Source of the DNA: Bacteroidota bacterium | GTDB lineage: Bacteria; Bacteroidota; Bacteroidia; Chitinophagales; Chitinophagaceae | Direction: 5' to 3' | Assembly (NCBI GenBank): GCA_023415275.1 | Contig: JAEZLJ010000082.1 | Coordinates: 1 to 55,119 of the forward strand | Length of the DNA stretch: 55,119 bases | Shown: positions 18,604-27,034 of the stretch, piece by piece | How the letters are laid out: each line of letters opens with the position of its first letter | How positions within the stretch are numbered: position 1 is the first letter of the stretch | Notes under the pieces: model-generated | Told to the model about the DNA's origin: nothing | Database searches by the model: none | Seen by the model: only the letters and a program-made list of their open reading frames with translations | Position numbers and translations under genes: made by a program

Positions 18604-21243
18604 ATGAAAGTGCTGGAGACAAAAGTGTTGAGAGGACCTAACTTCTGGTCTATTAAGCGAAAGAACCTGATTCAATTAACCCTTGACCTGGAACAACTTG
18701 AAAATTTCCCCACAAATACAATAAACGGATTTAGCGAAAGGCTACAGGCTCTGTTTCCGTCATTATATGAGCATAGGTGTAGTGAAGGCAAGCCCGGCGG
18801 TTTCTTCGAAAGAGTAAAACGAGGAACCTGGATGGGACATGTGATTGAACATATAGCGCTTGAGATCCAAACACTGGCAGGTATTCAATTAGGTTTTGGA
18901 CAAACCCGGGGCACGGGCAAACCGGGTATATACCATGTTGTTTTTGAATATGCGGAAGAACAGGAAGGGCGGTATGCAGCAACAGCAGCTATCAGGATCG
19001 CAGAGGCATTGATCAATGGAACGCCGTATGACCTGGAAACTGATATTTTCGAGATAAGAAGACTATGGCTGGGTCAAAGACCTGGTCCAAGCACCTATGC
19101 TATTATGCATGAAGCTAAACAAAGGGGTATTCCCGTTTTGCCCCTGGATGATAATGCCTACATTCAATTAGGCTATGGTTGCCGTCAAAAAAGAATAGAA
19201 GCTACCTTAACCAGTAACAGCACCGCTATTGCTGTAGATATAGCTTGCGATAAATCCAGGACCAAGAAGATATTAACAGAAGCTAATATTCCGGTACCGG
19301 AAGGGCAAATAGTTCGTTCTGTGGAAAAGCTGAAGGAAGCAATTCAGTCAATCAACTACCCCATAGTGGTGAAGCCATTGGATGGAAATCATGGAAAAGG
19401 CGCTACAATTAATATTGAAAGCTGGGAGGAAGCTATTATTGCTTTTGAACGTGCAAAAGTATTTTCAGAAAATATCATTGTTGAAAAATATGTAAAGGGC
19501 AGGGATTTCCGGGTTTTGATAGTGAATAATAAGTTCATTGCTGCTTCCTTGCGAACGCCTGCCTGTGTCACTGGTGATGGACATCATACCATTCGGGAAT
19601 TGATTGAGATAGTGAATAGCGATCCGCGCAGGGGGAGGGGTCATGATAACGTGCTTACTTCCATCGAGATCAATGATGTTTGCCTGGAATATTTAGGTAA
19701 GCAAGGTCTTAACCTGGATTCCATACTTTCCGCCGGGCAACTATGTTGTCTTAAACCTACGGCTAATTTAAGCACAGGGGGTACTGCTACCGATGTGACA
19801 GATGATGTGCATCCTTCCAACATAGTATTATTTGAAAGAGTAGCCAGGGCCATTGGACTGGATATATGCGGCGTAGATGTTATGGCACCCAATCTTTCCC
19901 AACCCATAATTGAAAATGGGGGTGCGGTATTGGAAGTAAATGCAGCTCCTGGTTTTCGAATGCATACAGAACCCAACTCAGGATCTTCCAGGAATGTTGC
20001 TCAGCCTGTAATTGAGATGTTATTTCCAGGCAATACCCAGTCTAGAATACCTATTGTAGCTATTACAGGTACAAATGGAAAGACCACTACAACCAGGTTA
20101 GTAGCGCACATGGCAAAAACTGCTGGATTTATAACTGGTACTACTACTACTGATGGCGTCTATATAGGTAATGATTTAATAGTAAAAGGTGATTGTTCCG
20201 GCCCCCGGTCTGCAGAATTGATTTTAAAGGATAGTGCTGTAGAATTTGCGGTATTGGAAACAGCCAGGGGAGGCATCCTTCGGTCTGGATTGGCATTTGA
20301 CCAATGTGATGCAGCTATCATTACCAATGTAGCAGAAGATCACCTGGGGTTGGATGGCATTAATACCATTGAGAAATTGGCGAGGGTAAAATCGGTATTG
20401 GCGGAATCTGTAAACGTGAATGGATATGCTATTTTGAATGCAGATGATGACCTGGTTTATTCCATGAAGGATAACCTAAAATGCAAACTGGCGTTGTTTT
20501 CCTTGTTTGCTGCTAATCCAAGAATTGAAAACCATTGTGAAGCAGGTGGCATTGCAGCCTATCCGGAAGATGGATACCTGATTCTAAGGGTTGGTAACCA
20601 TATTGTTCCCATCGAAGAGGTCACAAATATTCCTGTCACCTTCGGTGGCAAGGCAGATTATAATATCGCCAATGCATTAGCGGCTATGCTGGCAGCCTAT
20701 ACCAACAATATCAAGTTAAGTATCATTCGCAAGTCATTACAAACTTTCACTCCTTCTTCAGAAACTACACCGGGAAGGGCCAATCTTTTTGATTTGAATG
20801 ATTGCAAGATCATGTTGGATTATGCCCACAACCCTCACGGGCTTAAAGCATTGGGCAAATTTATCAGCTCATTCGATATGCAACCTAAGGTTGGCGTTAT
20901 AACAGGAGTGGGAGATCGCAGGGATGAGGATATTGTGGCTCTGGCAGAAGAGGCAGCCCACATATTCGATGAGATCATCATTCGCCATGACGAAGACCTT
21001 AGGGGCAGGACACATGAAGAAATGGATGAATTACTGATGAGAGGTATCAAAAGTGTGGACCCCGCCAAGCCATTGAAGTTTATCTGGGGTGAGTGCGATG
21101 CGGCTGAATTTGCTATTCAGCACCGGAAACCCAATTCATTAATCGTGGTTTTGGTAGAGGATTATTCGGCAGTTACTCAGTGCGTGCTCAAACATCAAAA
21201 TCTTGAAATGGGAAAGATATCTTTTTTACAAAAGGCCGTTTGA
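18604..21243 (+). CDS. cphA: Cyanophycin synthetase
   Basis: 879-aa ATP-dependent ligase that builds cyanophycin from Asp and Arg. I choose ATG 18604 (MKVLETKVLRGPNFWS), which matches the usual family start; upstream in-frame starts are TTG 18571 and ATG 18577. Residues ~1-160 are the N-terminal domain (QTRGTGKPGIYHVVFEY), ~200-470 an ATP-grasp domain (VVKPLDGNHGKG; EVNAAPGFRMHTEP), and ~485-879 a Mur-ligase-like domain with P-loop AITGTNGKTTTT and the LDYAHNPHG motif. All are intact. Together with cphB it gives a full make-and-degrade cycle for a nitrogen store. It is one of several nitrogen genes in this window. Confidence 0.96.
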   Translation: MKVLETKVLRGPNFWSIKRKNLIQLTLDLEQLENFPTNTINGFSERLQALFPSLYEHRCSEGKPGGFFERVKRGTWMGHVIEHIALEIQTLAGIQLGFGQTRGTGKPGIYHVVFEYAEEQEGRYAATAAIRIAEALINGTPYDLETDIFEIRRLWLGQRPGPSTYAIMHEAKQRGIPVLPLDDNAYIQLGYGCRQKRIEATLTSNSTAIAVDIACDKSRTKKILTEANIPVPEGQIVRSVEKLKEAIQSINYPIVVKPLDGNHGKGATINIESWEEAIIAFERAKVFSENIIVEKYVKGRDFRVLIVNNKFIAASLRTPACVTGDGHHTIRELIEIVNSDPRRGRGHDNVLTSIEINDVCLEYLGKQGLNLDSILSAGQLCCLKPTANLSTGGTATDVTDDVHPSNIVLFERVARAIGLDICGVDVMAPNLSQPIIENGGAVLEVNAAPGFRMHTEPNSGSSRNVAQPVIEMLFPGNTQSRIPIVAITGTNGKTTTTRLVAHMAKTAGFITGTTTTDGVYIGNDLIVKGDCSGPRSAELILKDSAVEFAVLETARGGILRSGLAFDQCDAAIITNVAEDHLGLDGINTIEKLARVKSVLAESVNVNGYAILNADDDLVYSMKDNLKCKLALFSLFAANPRIENHCEAGGIAAYPEDGYLILRVGNHIVPIEEVTNIPVTFGGKADYNIANALAAMLAAYTNNIKLSIIRKSLQTFTPSSETTPGRANLFDLNDCKIMLDYAHNPHGLKALGKFISSFDMQPKVGVITGVGDRRDEDIVALAEEAAHIFDEIIIRHDEDLRGRTHEEMDELLMRGIKSVDPAKPLKFIWGECDAAEFAIQHRKPNSLIVVLVEDYSAVTQCVLKHQNLEMGKISFLQKAV

Positions 21244-21325
21244 CAGCCCCATGCATAAAGAAAGCCTGGATTCATTACTACTTGCTATGGCACAATATTT
21301 TATGTAATAAAAGAAAACATTTCTT

Positions 21326-21517
21326 ATGGCAGACAATAAAAATTTAAGAGATGATCGCGACCGTTCAAGGGTAGCGGGTAACGAAGCATATGAGTTGCAA
21401 CATATTGCTGAAAAAATGGGTGTTTCCCAGGAAGAAGTACGCAGGGCTATCGAGCAGGTAGGCAATAGCAGGGAAAAAATAGAACAGTTTCTGCAAAACA
21501 GGGGAAATAAAAGATAA
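21326..21517 (+). CDS. DUF3606 small protein
   Basis: 63-aa cytoplasmic protein. Starting MADNKNLRDDRDRSRV it continues with a helix-rich segment in which KMGVSQEEVRRAIEQVG is typical of DUF3606 proteins found in many Gram-negative bacteria. The function is not established. It lies 82 bp after cphA in the same direction; co-transcription is possible but no terminator-free link can be proven. The neighbours downstream are also small, hydrophilic, stress-type proteins. Confidence 0.82.
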   Translation: MADNKNLRDDRDRSRVAGNEAYELQHIAEKMGVSQEEVRRAIEQVGNSREKIEQFLQNRGNKR

Positions 21518-21609
21518 ATAATCAGCCTCATTATACATGGGGATTTTATTATTTATAATAACCCTCTTTTAAATAGTTTCTTTATTTATTAACTCAAAAT
21601 TGAACCATT

Positions 21610-21816
21610 ATGCCAAGAAGTTCAAGTGGAGGCCAGGGTTCTGGCCGTAGCAATCAAAGTGGTAACAATAGTGGAAATCAGGGCGGCCGCACCGAAAGAG
21701 GTATGCAGTCTGGCAGTGATCAAACAAAAAAGGAAGTTTCTAAAAAAGGATCAACAACATCAGGTAGTGGCAGAAGTAACAGTGGAAGTAGCAACAGGAG
21801 CCGCGGAAGCGAATGA
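21610..21816 (+). CDS. Ser/Gly/Asn-rich low-complexity protein
   Basis: 68 aa composed mainly of Ser, Gly, Asn, Arg and Gln with no hydrophobic core, so probably intrinsically disordered. There is no signal peptide. ATG at 21610 follows an AT-rich leader. The gene ends 19 bp before a strong terminator, which supports a real short transcript. A second frame (from 21626) is open across the same DNA and runs through the terminator, so I treat that one as a shadow. Such proteins are seen with stress-induced genes in this phylum, and its neighbours (DUF3606, KGG) fit. Function is unknown. Confidence 0.6.
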   Translation: MPRSSSGGQGSGRSNQSGNNSGNQGGRTERGMQSGSDQTKKEVSKKGSTTSGSGRSNSGSSNRSRGSE

Positions 21817-21834
21817 CCGTCGCTTACTTAAGAT

Positions 21835-21870
21835 AAAAAACGTTCTGTTGACACAGAACGTTTTTTATTT
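21835..21870 (+). terminator. Strong intrinsic terminator
   Basis: Perfect 13-base stem aaaaaacgttctg (21835-21847) with cagaacgtttttt (21854-21866), loop ttgaca, then more T. It ends the Ser/Gly-rich gene. The symmetric A/T runs mean it could act in both directions. Confidence 0.92.
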
Positions 21871-22533
21871 GATCCTATTCTTTCCCGGCACACCCATGGA
21901 ATTACCTATCTGTAATAAACAGCTAACCGTTTTTCCCCTACCTATCCTCGCTATTTAGAAGGCCTTTAAACATTAGTTGTTACAATATTTCCAGTAATCA
22001 GATATTGTACACTAAATAAAAAGCCACTTGCTTCATAAGCTGCTTTGATTCAATGTCTGTAACAGGAAGGTAACACCCTTCTACCGGCTCTTTAAAGACC
22101 TGGCACAGACACGGTACAGACACGGCGCAGAGTCGGCACAGACGCGGGGCATTACGCAGGGACCTATTGTGTAATTCCAAAATAGGTTGACACTTTATGA
22201 TTATAACCCGATAAAGGTTGACTTTTAATTGATTATTGCTGGTTAATATAGCCCTAATAGAGTTTAATCGGGCTAGACTGGTATTTTATTGATTATGAAG
22301 GATATAAAAAGATTATCCTATAACAAGCCCATTAAAAAGTAGATTCAAATCTTTGGGATACATATAACCCTCATCAAAGGCAGCGAAAGAAGTGTAAAGT
22401 CCAGGATACTGGTGAAATGCGGGCGGTTATTACTTAAGAATATTATAGAAACCGGTTGATTTTGCAGTCAGGAATAAAGGTGTTTCAAAACGTAGGAGAG
22501 GCGCAGGCACTATGCTTATGCATACTAAAATGA
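21871..22533. other. Gene-free stretch with tandem 11-bp repeats and possible transposon remnant
   Basis: No credible gene. Four imperfect 11-base units with consensus ggcacagacac lie at 22102-22145. From about 22176 there are two copies of aggttgac followed by ttt-rich DNA, ~36 bases apart, and a TAGCCC/GGGCTA dyad at 22249-22254 and 22270-22275. A short frame from about 22297 stops after 15 codons. The aggttgac motifs resemble transposon ends I have met in Bacteroidota, but I see no transposase, so this is only a possible remnant. Confidence 0.3.
22102..22145 (+). repeat. Four tandem 11-bp repeats
   Basis: Units ggcacagacac, ggtacagacac, ggcgcagagtc and ggcacagacgc run head to tail without spacers. 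They are GC-rich inside an AT-rich stretch. The unit length of 11 is about one helical turn. No coding frame of note covers them. Confidence 0.85.
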
Positions 22534-22561
22534 ACAAGCCTTCCTCTTTCGGAAGGCTTGT
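22534..22561 (-). terminator. Terminator of the KGG-repeat gene
   Basis: Perfect 11-base stem acaagccttcc (22534-22544) with ggaaggcttgt (22551-22561), loop of six. It lies 29 bp beyond the minus-strand stop. The following minus-strand sequence is T-rich but not a pure T-run, so termination may be partial. Confidence 0.75.
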
Positions 22562-22590
22562 AAGAATTCATTTTCACAGATGTCGTGTAC

Positions 22591-22833
22591 TCAGTCCATC
22601 TCTCCCCTTACAGAAGTATCACGCGAGCGTGAACCTTTGGAATTTTGCCCGCCTTTACGGCCAGCTTGCCTGGCTTCTTCAGCGCTCCATTCGTGGGCTA
22701 CCCCTTGCTTGTGAGCAGCACGGCCACCTTCACTAGCGATTTGTCTTTGTCTTTCAGGGTCCATAGCCGCAAATCCCCTACGGCTTTTTTGACTCATATC
22801 CCTGAACTCCTCCTGGTTACGATTTTCTGCCAT
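22591..22833 (-). CDS. KGG-repeat (GsiB-like) general stress protein
   Basis: 80-aa very hydrophilic protein. It carries the KGG / stress-induced repeat motif in several copies: SRRGFAAMDPERQRQIASEGG, HEWSAEEARQAGRKGGQ, with Gly-Gly at the end of each unit. Members of this family rise in stationary phase, osmotic or oxidative stress in other bacteria. There is no signal peptide. It stands alone with its own terminator; a 260-bp AT-rich region upstream holds the promoter. Two plus-strand frames across the same DNA are shadows. Confidence 0.88.
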   Translation of the reverse strand: MAENRNQEEFRDMSQKSRRGFAAMDPERQRQIASEGGRAAHKQGVAHEWSAEEARQAGRKGGQNSKGSRSRDTSVRGEMD

Positions 22834-23110
22834 GGTAATAATTTTTACAATGTTTAAAAATGTAGAAGCGTAGTTTAAAAGGGCAGGAGGTAATTACAAT
22901 TACTAAAAAATAATGCCTGAGTTAAGGGCCCATTTTTGGTTGAAAAAGACCTTTAAAACAAGGTTTTCCAATAAGTTCTTCTTTGATATTAAAGTAATTG
23001 AGTAGGCAACTCTACATTAAATTACAAAATTTTATAGCACAACAGTAATGCACATCAATAATTCGTATTGCTAAATTTTACGATCATTTTTTTATGTGCA
23101 AAAGATCAGC

Positions 23111-23278
23111 ATGAAAAGAGGGTTTTGGTTTTACTATAATTACAGCGACAGGGAATGCTTGAGAACAAAATACACGACTTTATCAAAATCGGCAATTGAC
23201 TATTTAGAAGATAGTTGTCGTGATAATTTTCCTGTAGAATATCTGTTTCAGGCTGGAGATCCAGTGTATTTAAATTAG
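23111..23278 (+). CDS. Small hypothetical protein, uncertain
   Basis: 55 aa if the ATG at 23111 is used; the frame is open from GTG 23096. The product is rich in Tyr and Phe (GFWFYYNYSDRE) with a plausible helix SKSAIDYLEDSC. It has no signal peptide or membrane segment. It precedes the histidine kinase by about 90 bp in the same direction. I know no family for it. Codon use looks coding-like, but the short length leaves real doubt. Confidence 0.4.
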   Translation: MKRGFWFYYNYSDRECLRTKYTTLSKSAIDYLEDSCRDNFPVEYLFQAGDPVYLN

Positions 23279-23365
23279 AATTCCGTTATAATTCTCCCCT
23301 TTGGCTGGAATAATCATTGAAAAAAAGCATATTTTTTTACATTGCGCCTTTTAACCACCCTTAGC

Positions 23366-24838
23366 ATGCGAATTTCTTACCTGATCTTCCTTAGCTTTTT
23401 GTCCATCCTGTTACTTTTTGCCTTTACCACTTTTATCAATTTCAGACTTTCTAAAAGGGTAAAGGAAAATACGGATTTCGTAAGCCAGTCTGGAAACATT
23501 GTGAGGGGCAGCAACAGGTTCCAGAGAAATATTCTGAACATGGGCAGTGGCTTAAGAGGATTTTTATTGACGGGAGAAGATTCTTTTTTACAGGCCTATG
23601 ATTCGGCTGCAACTGAAAATAAAGTGATCCTGAGCGAATTGTTTAAGCAAGTGGATTCTTCTTCCAGGCAATATAAAATACTTAATCAAATTGCCAGTTT
23701 AAATAATCAATGGCTAACAGATTTTGGACAGCCGTTAAGGCAGGCAAAAATAGGCGCGGAAGCTTCAGATGTGAACCTGCCTTATTTTAATAAGTTGTAC
23801 AGGGAAAAAATGCAATCCAGTGATGAGCGCAGGTTGAACATGCGATTACAAAATGAGATCAGGGAATTTGTGAATATAGAATACGAAAAAAGGCTGGAGC
23901 GGGAAAGTTTATTGACCAAATCATTGCAGCAAACAAAGACCATCTCCTTTTTACTGATCACCTTTAGTGTGCTTATGGCCCTGTTCATTGTAGCTTTTTT
24001 GACCTTGCGTATATCCAGGCGAATTCAAAAAATGGTTCGAATGGCTGACAGCATTGCTGCAGGAAATTATAATGTATCAACAGAAGAAACCGGGAAAGAT
24101 GAATTATCAGGTCTTGCCAAATCACTGAATTATATGGCCAAGACCCTTTCATCAAATATTAATGAGCTGACAAAGAAAAACAGGGAACTAGACCAGTTTG
24201 CGCATATAGTATCTCATGATATGAAAGCGCCTTTGAGGGGCATTGATAATGTGGTGGGCTGGATTGAGGAAGACCATAAAGAGGAGCTGACGCCAAAAGT
24301 GGCAGAATACCTTCATTTGATAAAAGGAAGGGTGATTAGAGGTGAAAGCCTGATACAGGGTTTGCTTTCTTATGCAAGGGTGGGAAAAGAAGAAGATGTT
24401 GAGGAAAAAATCGATACCAGGGCTTTATTAAGAGAGGTGCTCGAGAATTTTGCCCTCAGTCCTGGAACTACCATATCTATATCGGAAAACTTGCCTGTGA
24501 TCTATTCGGTAAAGTTGCCCTTATTGCAGGTATTTTCTAACCTGGTTGATAACGCCTTAAAATATAATGATAAGCATCATGGAGAGGTGAAGGTGTACCA
24601 TAAGGAATACGCGGATCACTGGGAATTTTTTGTGTCGGACAATGGGCCGGGGATCAGCAAAAATTACCATGAAAAAATATTCATGATCTTCCAAACCTTG
24701 AAAGAGCGGGACAGCTTTGAAAGCACGGGTGTGGGATTAGCTATCATTAAAAAGATCCTGGATTCCAGGGGAGAGGAGATCAGACTGGAATCGGAACCGG
24801 GGAAAGGTTCTATATTTTCATTTACCTGGAAAAAATAA
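23366..24838 (+). CDS. CHASE3/HAMP sensor histidine kinase
   Basis: 490-aa membrane sensor. I use ATG 23366 because it opens directly on the first membrane segment (residues ~4-24); TTG 23342 would add eight residues. Residues ~30-180 form a helical CHASE3-like extracytoplasmic domain (GSGLRGFLLTGEDSFLQAY). A second membrane segment at ~190-212 is followed by HAMP and a coiled coil, then HisKA with phospho-acceptor His 284 in HIVSHDMKAPLRGI. The HATPase domain has NALKYN, DNGPGIS and GVGLAIIKK, all intact. A CheY-like regulator begins 4 bp after the stop, clearly the partner. The family resembles phytochrome-like kinases of Bacteroidota. The signal is unknown. Confidence 0.93.
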   Translation: MRISYLIFLSFLSILLLFAFTTFINFRLSKRVKENTDFVSQSGNIVRGSNRFQRNILNMGSGLRGFLLTGEDSFLQAYDSAATENKVILSELFKQVDSSSRQYKILNQIASLNNQWLTDFGQPLRQAKIGAEASDVNLPYFNKLYREKMQSSDERRLNMRLQNEIREFVNIEYEKRLERESLLTKSLQQTKTISFLLITFSVLMALFIVAFLTLRISRRIQKMVRMADSIAAGNYNVSTEETGKDELSGLAKSLNYMAKTLSSNINELTKKNRELDQFAHIVSHDMKAPLRGIDNVVGWIEEDHKEELTPKVAEYLHLIKGRVIRGESLIQGLLSYARVGKEEDVEEKIDTRALLREVLENFALSPGTTISISENLPVIYSVKLPLLQVFSNLVDNALKYNDKHHGEVKVYHKEYADHWEFFVSDNGPGISKNYHEKIFMIFQTLKERDSFESTGVGLAIIKKILDSRGEEIRLESEPGKGSIFSFTWKK

Positions 24839-24842
24839 TTGT

Positions 24843-25265
24843 ATGAGCAGAATTACAACCATTTTATTAGTTGAGGATGACCAATTGGATGCCATGGACA
24901 TCAAGCGATCGCTGGATAAGCTGAATGTTTTATATAAGCTGGTGGTGGCCAAAAATGGAGAGGAAGCTATAGATATGCTGAAAGGGCATCATGAAGTGGT
25001 GTTGGACAATGTGCCGGATATCATATTAATTGATATAAATATGCCCAGGATGAACGGCCTTGAATTTTTGCAGGTGATCCGGGATACCCCGGAGTGGAAA
25101 GGGATTAAATGTTTTATGATCACCACTTCGGATGAAAAGGTGGACAAGGAAGCGGCCAGGAAGCTGGGTGTTTCAGGTTATATCCAGAAGCCTTTTAAGA
25201 TCAATAACACATCTTCACTGGATTCGTTTAACCTGGTAATTGACCTGATGAATATGAAAGGTTAG
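24843..25265 (+). CDS. CheY-like response regulator (Rcp1 type)
   Basis: 140-aa single receiver domain with no DNA-binding or enzymatic output. The acidic pair is in LLVEDDQLD, the phospho-acceptor Asp 64 in ILIDINMPRMNG, the Thr in MITTSDE and the Lys in YIQKPF. The ATG lies 4 bp after the kinase stop, so the two are translated as a pair. The longer alpha2/beta3 loop is typical of the Rcp1-like group that pairs with phytochrome-type kinases. Output must come through protein contacts or phosphotransfer. Confidence 0.95.
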   Translation: MSRITTILLVEDDQLDAMDIKRSLDKLNVLYKLVVAKNGEEAIDMLKGHHEVVLDNVPDIILIDINMPRMNGLEFLQVIRDTPEWKGIKCFMITTSDEKVDKEAARKLGVSGYIQKPFKINNTSSLDSFNLVIDLMNMKG

Positions 25266-25356
25266 CCAGTCTGGGAATCTTAAAAAATACCTTCCTCATT
25301 ATAAAATTTGAACGATTTTTGCCGGGTTTTAGTTTTACCTAATTTATTTACAGATT

Positions 25357-26109
25357 GTGATTTTTATTCTTGTTTTTTTTATTGCACATTGGTACCTATC
25401 TCTTTTTGCCCAATCCTTTTTTCATCATCGTTATGCAGCACACGGCGCCTTTAACATGAACAGGGGTTGGGAAAAGTTCTTTTTCATATTTTCCTATATT
25501 ACCCAGGGTTCTTCTTACATGAGCCCCCGGGTATATGGTATTATGCACAGGGTGCACCATGCCTACACTGATACAGAATTGGATCCACATTCACCATCCT
25601 TTGATAAGTCCGTGCTAGCTATGATGTGGAGAACAAGCGTGACCTATGTGGGCATTTTAAGGAACCGGACAGAAATCGATCCGAAATTCACCAAGAATGT
25701 GCCTGAGTGGACTTCCTTTGACCTATGGGGAAATACATGGTGGTCCAGGATCATCTGGAGTGGCATATACCTGGGCCTGTATATTTTATTTGCCCCTTCA
25801 GCCTGGTGGTACCTGCTGATCCCGTTTCATATAGTTATGGGCCCAATTCATGGGGTTATTATCAATTGGTTTGCTCATAAATATGGCAATATAAATTTTG
25901 AAACAGATAACACTTCCCGTAATTTATTTAAGGTAGATTTGCTGATGTTGGGCGAAGGTTATCACAATAACCATCATAAATTTCCCTCACGTAGCAATTT
26001 TGCTATTAAAAAAGGAGAGTTTGATCCCATTTACCCGGTTGTCTTGTTATTTGAAAAACTAAAGATCATCAGGATCAACAATCAAAAAGATGTACTCATA
26101 GAACCATAG
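25357..26109 (+). CDS. Acyl-CoA desaturase, SCD/DesC-like
   Basis: 250-aa membrane fatty acid desaturase. Histidine boxes are HHRYAAH (~residue 23), HRVHHAYTDTELDPHSP (~64) and HNNHHKFPS (~205), the stearoyl-CoA delta-9-desaturase pattern. Membrane segments lie at ~1-20, 135-165 and neighbouring regions. The start is GTG 25357, which opens straight on a hydrophobic segment; no ATG is available before the first His box. The family is usually 250-300 aa, so this is complete. It follows a kinase-regulator pair by ~90 bp, which recalls thermosensing systems that control desaturases, though the regulator here has no DNA-binding domain. Confidence 0.9.
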   Translation: MIFILVFFIAHWYLSLFAQSFFHHRYAAHGAFNMNRGWEKFFFIFSYITQGSSYMSPRVYGIMHRVHHAYTDTELDPHSPSFDKSVLAMMWRTSVTYVGILRNRTEIDPKFTKNVPEWTSFDLWGNTWWSRIIWSGIYLGLYILFAPSAWWYLLIPFHIVMGPIHGVIINWFAHKYGNINFETDNTSRNLFKVDLLMLGEGYHNNHHKFPSRSNFAIKKGEFDPIYPVVLLFEKLKIIRINNQKDVLIEP

Positions 26110-26154
26110 CAGGTATATGGGTCAGTGAAAAGAAATATTAAGCAAAGAGCAATT

Positions 26155-26427
26155 ATGAGCAGTTATTTTTCAAAAGTGATCAAAGCAGGTGAGCGGCAAA
26201 GAGAGTTTAATTTTCGCCAGTTGTCGGCGGGCACCGAAATGAAATATCATGTGGACGTACCTGACGATAAGGGTAACCGTATAATATTCCAGATGTATAA
26301 AGATGAAGCAGGACGTTGGAAAACTTCAACATCGGTTCTGCCTTTATGGATACATAGTGCTGAGGACGTATTGAATGATGCCATAGCCGAACAAATACAG
26401 GAAGAACAGTTGACTAAGAAGAAGTAA
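26155..26427 (+). CDS. Conserved small hypothetical protein
   Basis: 90 aa from ATG 26155 (MSSYFSKVIKAGERQREFNF); GTG 26125 would add ten poorly conserved residues. The core RQLSAGTEMKYHVDVPDDKGNRIIFQMYKDEAGRWK looks like a small beta-sheet unit, followed by a helical C-terminus ending in lysines. There is no export signal. It lies 45 bp after the desaturase in the same direction and ends at a clear terminator, so it may share that transcript. Function is unknown. Confidence 0.7.
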   Translation: MSSYFSKVIKAGERQREFNFRQLSAGTEMKYHVDVPDDKGNRIIFQMYKDEAGRWKTSTSVLPLWIHSAEDVLNDAIAEQIQEEQLTKKK

Positions 26428-26453
26428 AATCTTTTTCTTATAAAATAATCCAG

Positions 26454-26474
26454 GGGACTATATAGTCCCTTTTT
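26454..26474 (+). terminator. Intrinsic terminator, 16-bp palindrome plus T-run
   Basis: gggactat (26454-26461) pairs with atagtccc (26462-26469) as a perfect palindrome, followed by five T at 26470-26474. It ends the desaturase and small-hypothetical unit. Confidence 0.85.
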
Positions 26475-26573
26475 ACGTCCTATGAGGTATCAATATTACA
26501 AAGACAGCTTCTGCTATCTTCATTCAATGGCGTACTCAAAAGAATAAAGTGGGCAGAACGCCTTTTATGAAAA

Positions 26574-27002
26574 ATGGATATGGAACTATCAATAGAAAAC
26601 GAACAGGAAGCGGCAGTTACCATATTGTTTTCAGCCGCCATGCAACAATCGGGTAATATCTCTGAGCAGCAAATAGAGCATTTGTCAAGAGCTGTGGTAC
26701 TGTGTTCCAGATTTAGAGGAAGTAATCTGAATGAAATGACCAAAAAAGCTATATCACTGCAAGCGAGCCATGAGCCTGCAGAGGTCATTGAATATTGCTC
26801 CTCTTTTATTTCTGAAGAATTCAGCGAGACCTTATTTGCCATGGTGAGCGAAGTGGTATTGCTGGATGGGCAGATCAATGACAAAAAGACAAAGATATTT
26901 GCCTTGCTTGCCCTTCATTTAAAGATATCTATGGAGAGAATGAAAATGATATTGGCTACCTACCTGATCCGAAATAAATGGAATGTAGAGGTAACTGATT
27001 AA
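26574..27002 (+). CDS. TerB-like helical protein
   Basis: 142-aa all-helical cytoplasmic protein. The region ETLFAMVSEVVLLDGQINDKKTKIFALLALHLKIS matches the TerB (tellurite resistance B-like) repeat with its acidic site after VxxLDG. The first half contains a second, weaker copy. There are no membrane segments. TerB-fold proteins bind metal and serve in envelope stress; that role here is inference. It stands alone and converges with a minus-strand response regulator 32 bp away. The minus-strand frame across it is a shadow. Confidence 0.65.
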   Translation: MDMELSIENEQEAAVTILFSAAMQQSGNISEQQIEHLSRAVVLCSRFRGSNLNEMTKKAISLQASHEPAEVIEYCSSFISEEFSETLFAMVSEVVLLDGQINDKKTKIFALLALHLKISMERMKMILATYLIRNKWNVEVTD

Positions 27003-27034
27003 GTGTTGGGTAAATTACTTATTCCAATAAATTT

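Noticed and set aside
21626..21958. Plus-strand 110-aa frame overlapping the Ser/Gly-rich gene
   Set aside because: It runs through a strong terminator and has no family; open only because of the repetitive codons of the real gene.
22102..22145. CRISPR or iteron origin
   Set aside because: Only four 11-bp units without spacers, no cas or replication gene nearby.
22512..22857. Two plus-strand frames over the KGG gene
   Set aside because: Shadows of the minus-strand KGG-repeat gene, whose motif is clear.
26480..26884. Minus-strand 134-aa frame over the TerB-like gene
   Set aside because: Antisense shadow with Ser/Cys-rich composition and no family; the plus-strand protein has a recognisable helical repeat.
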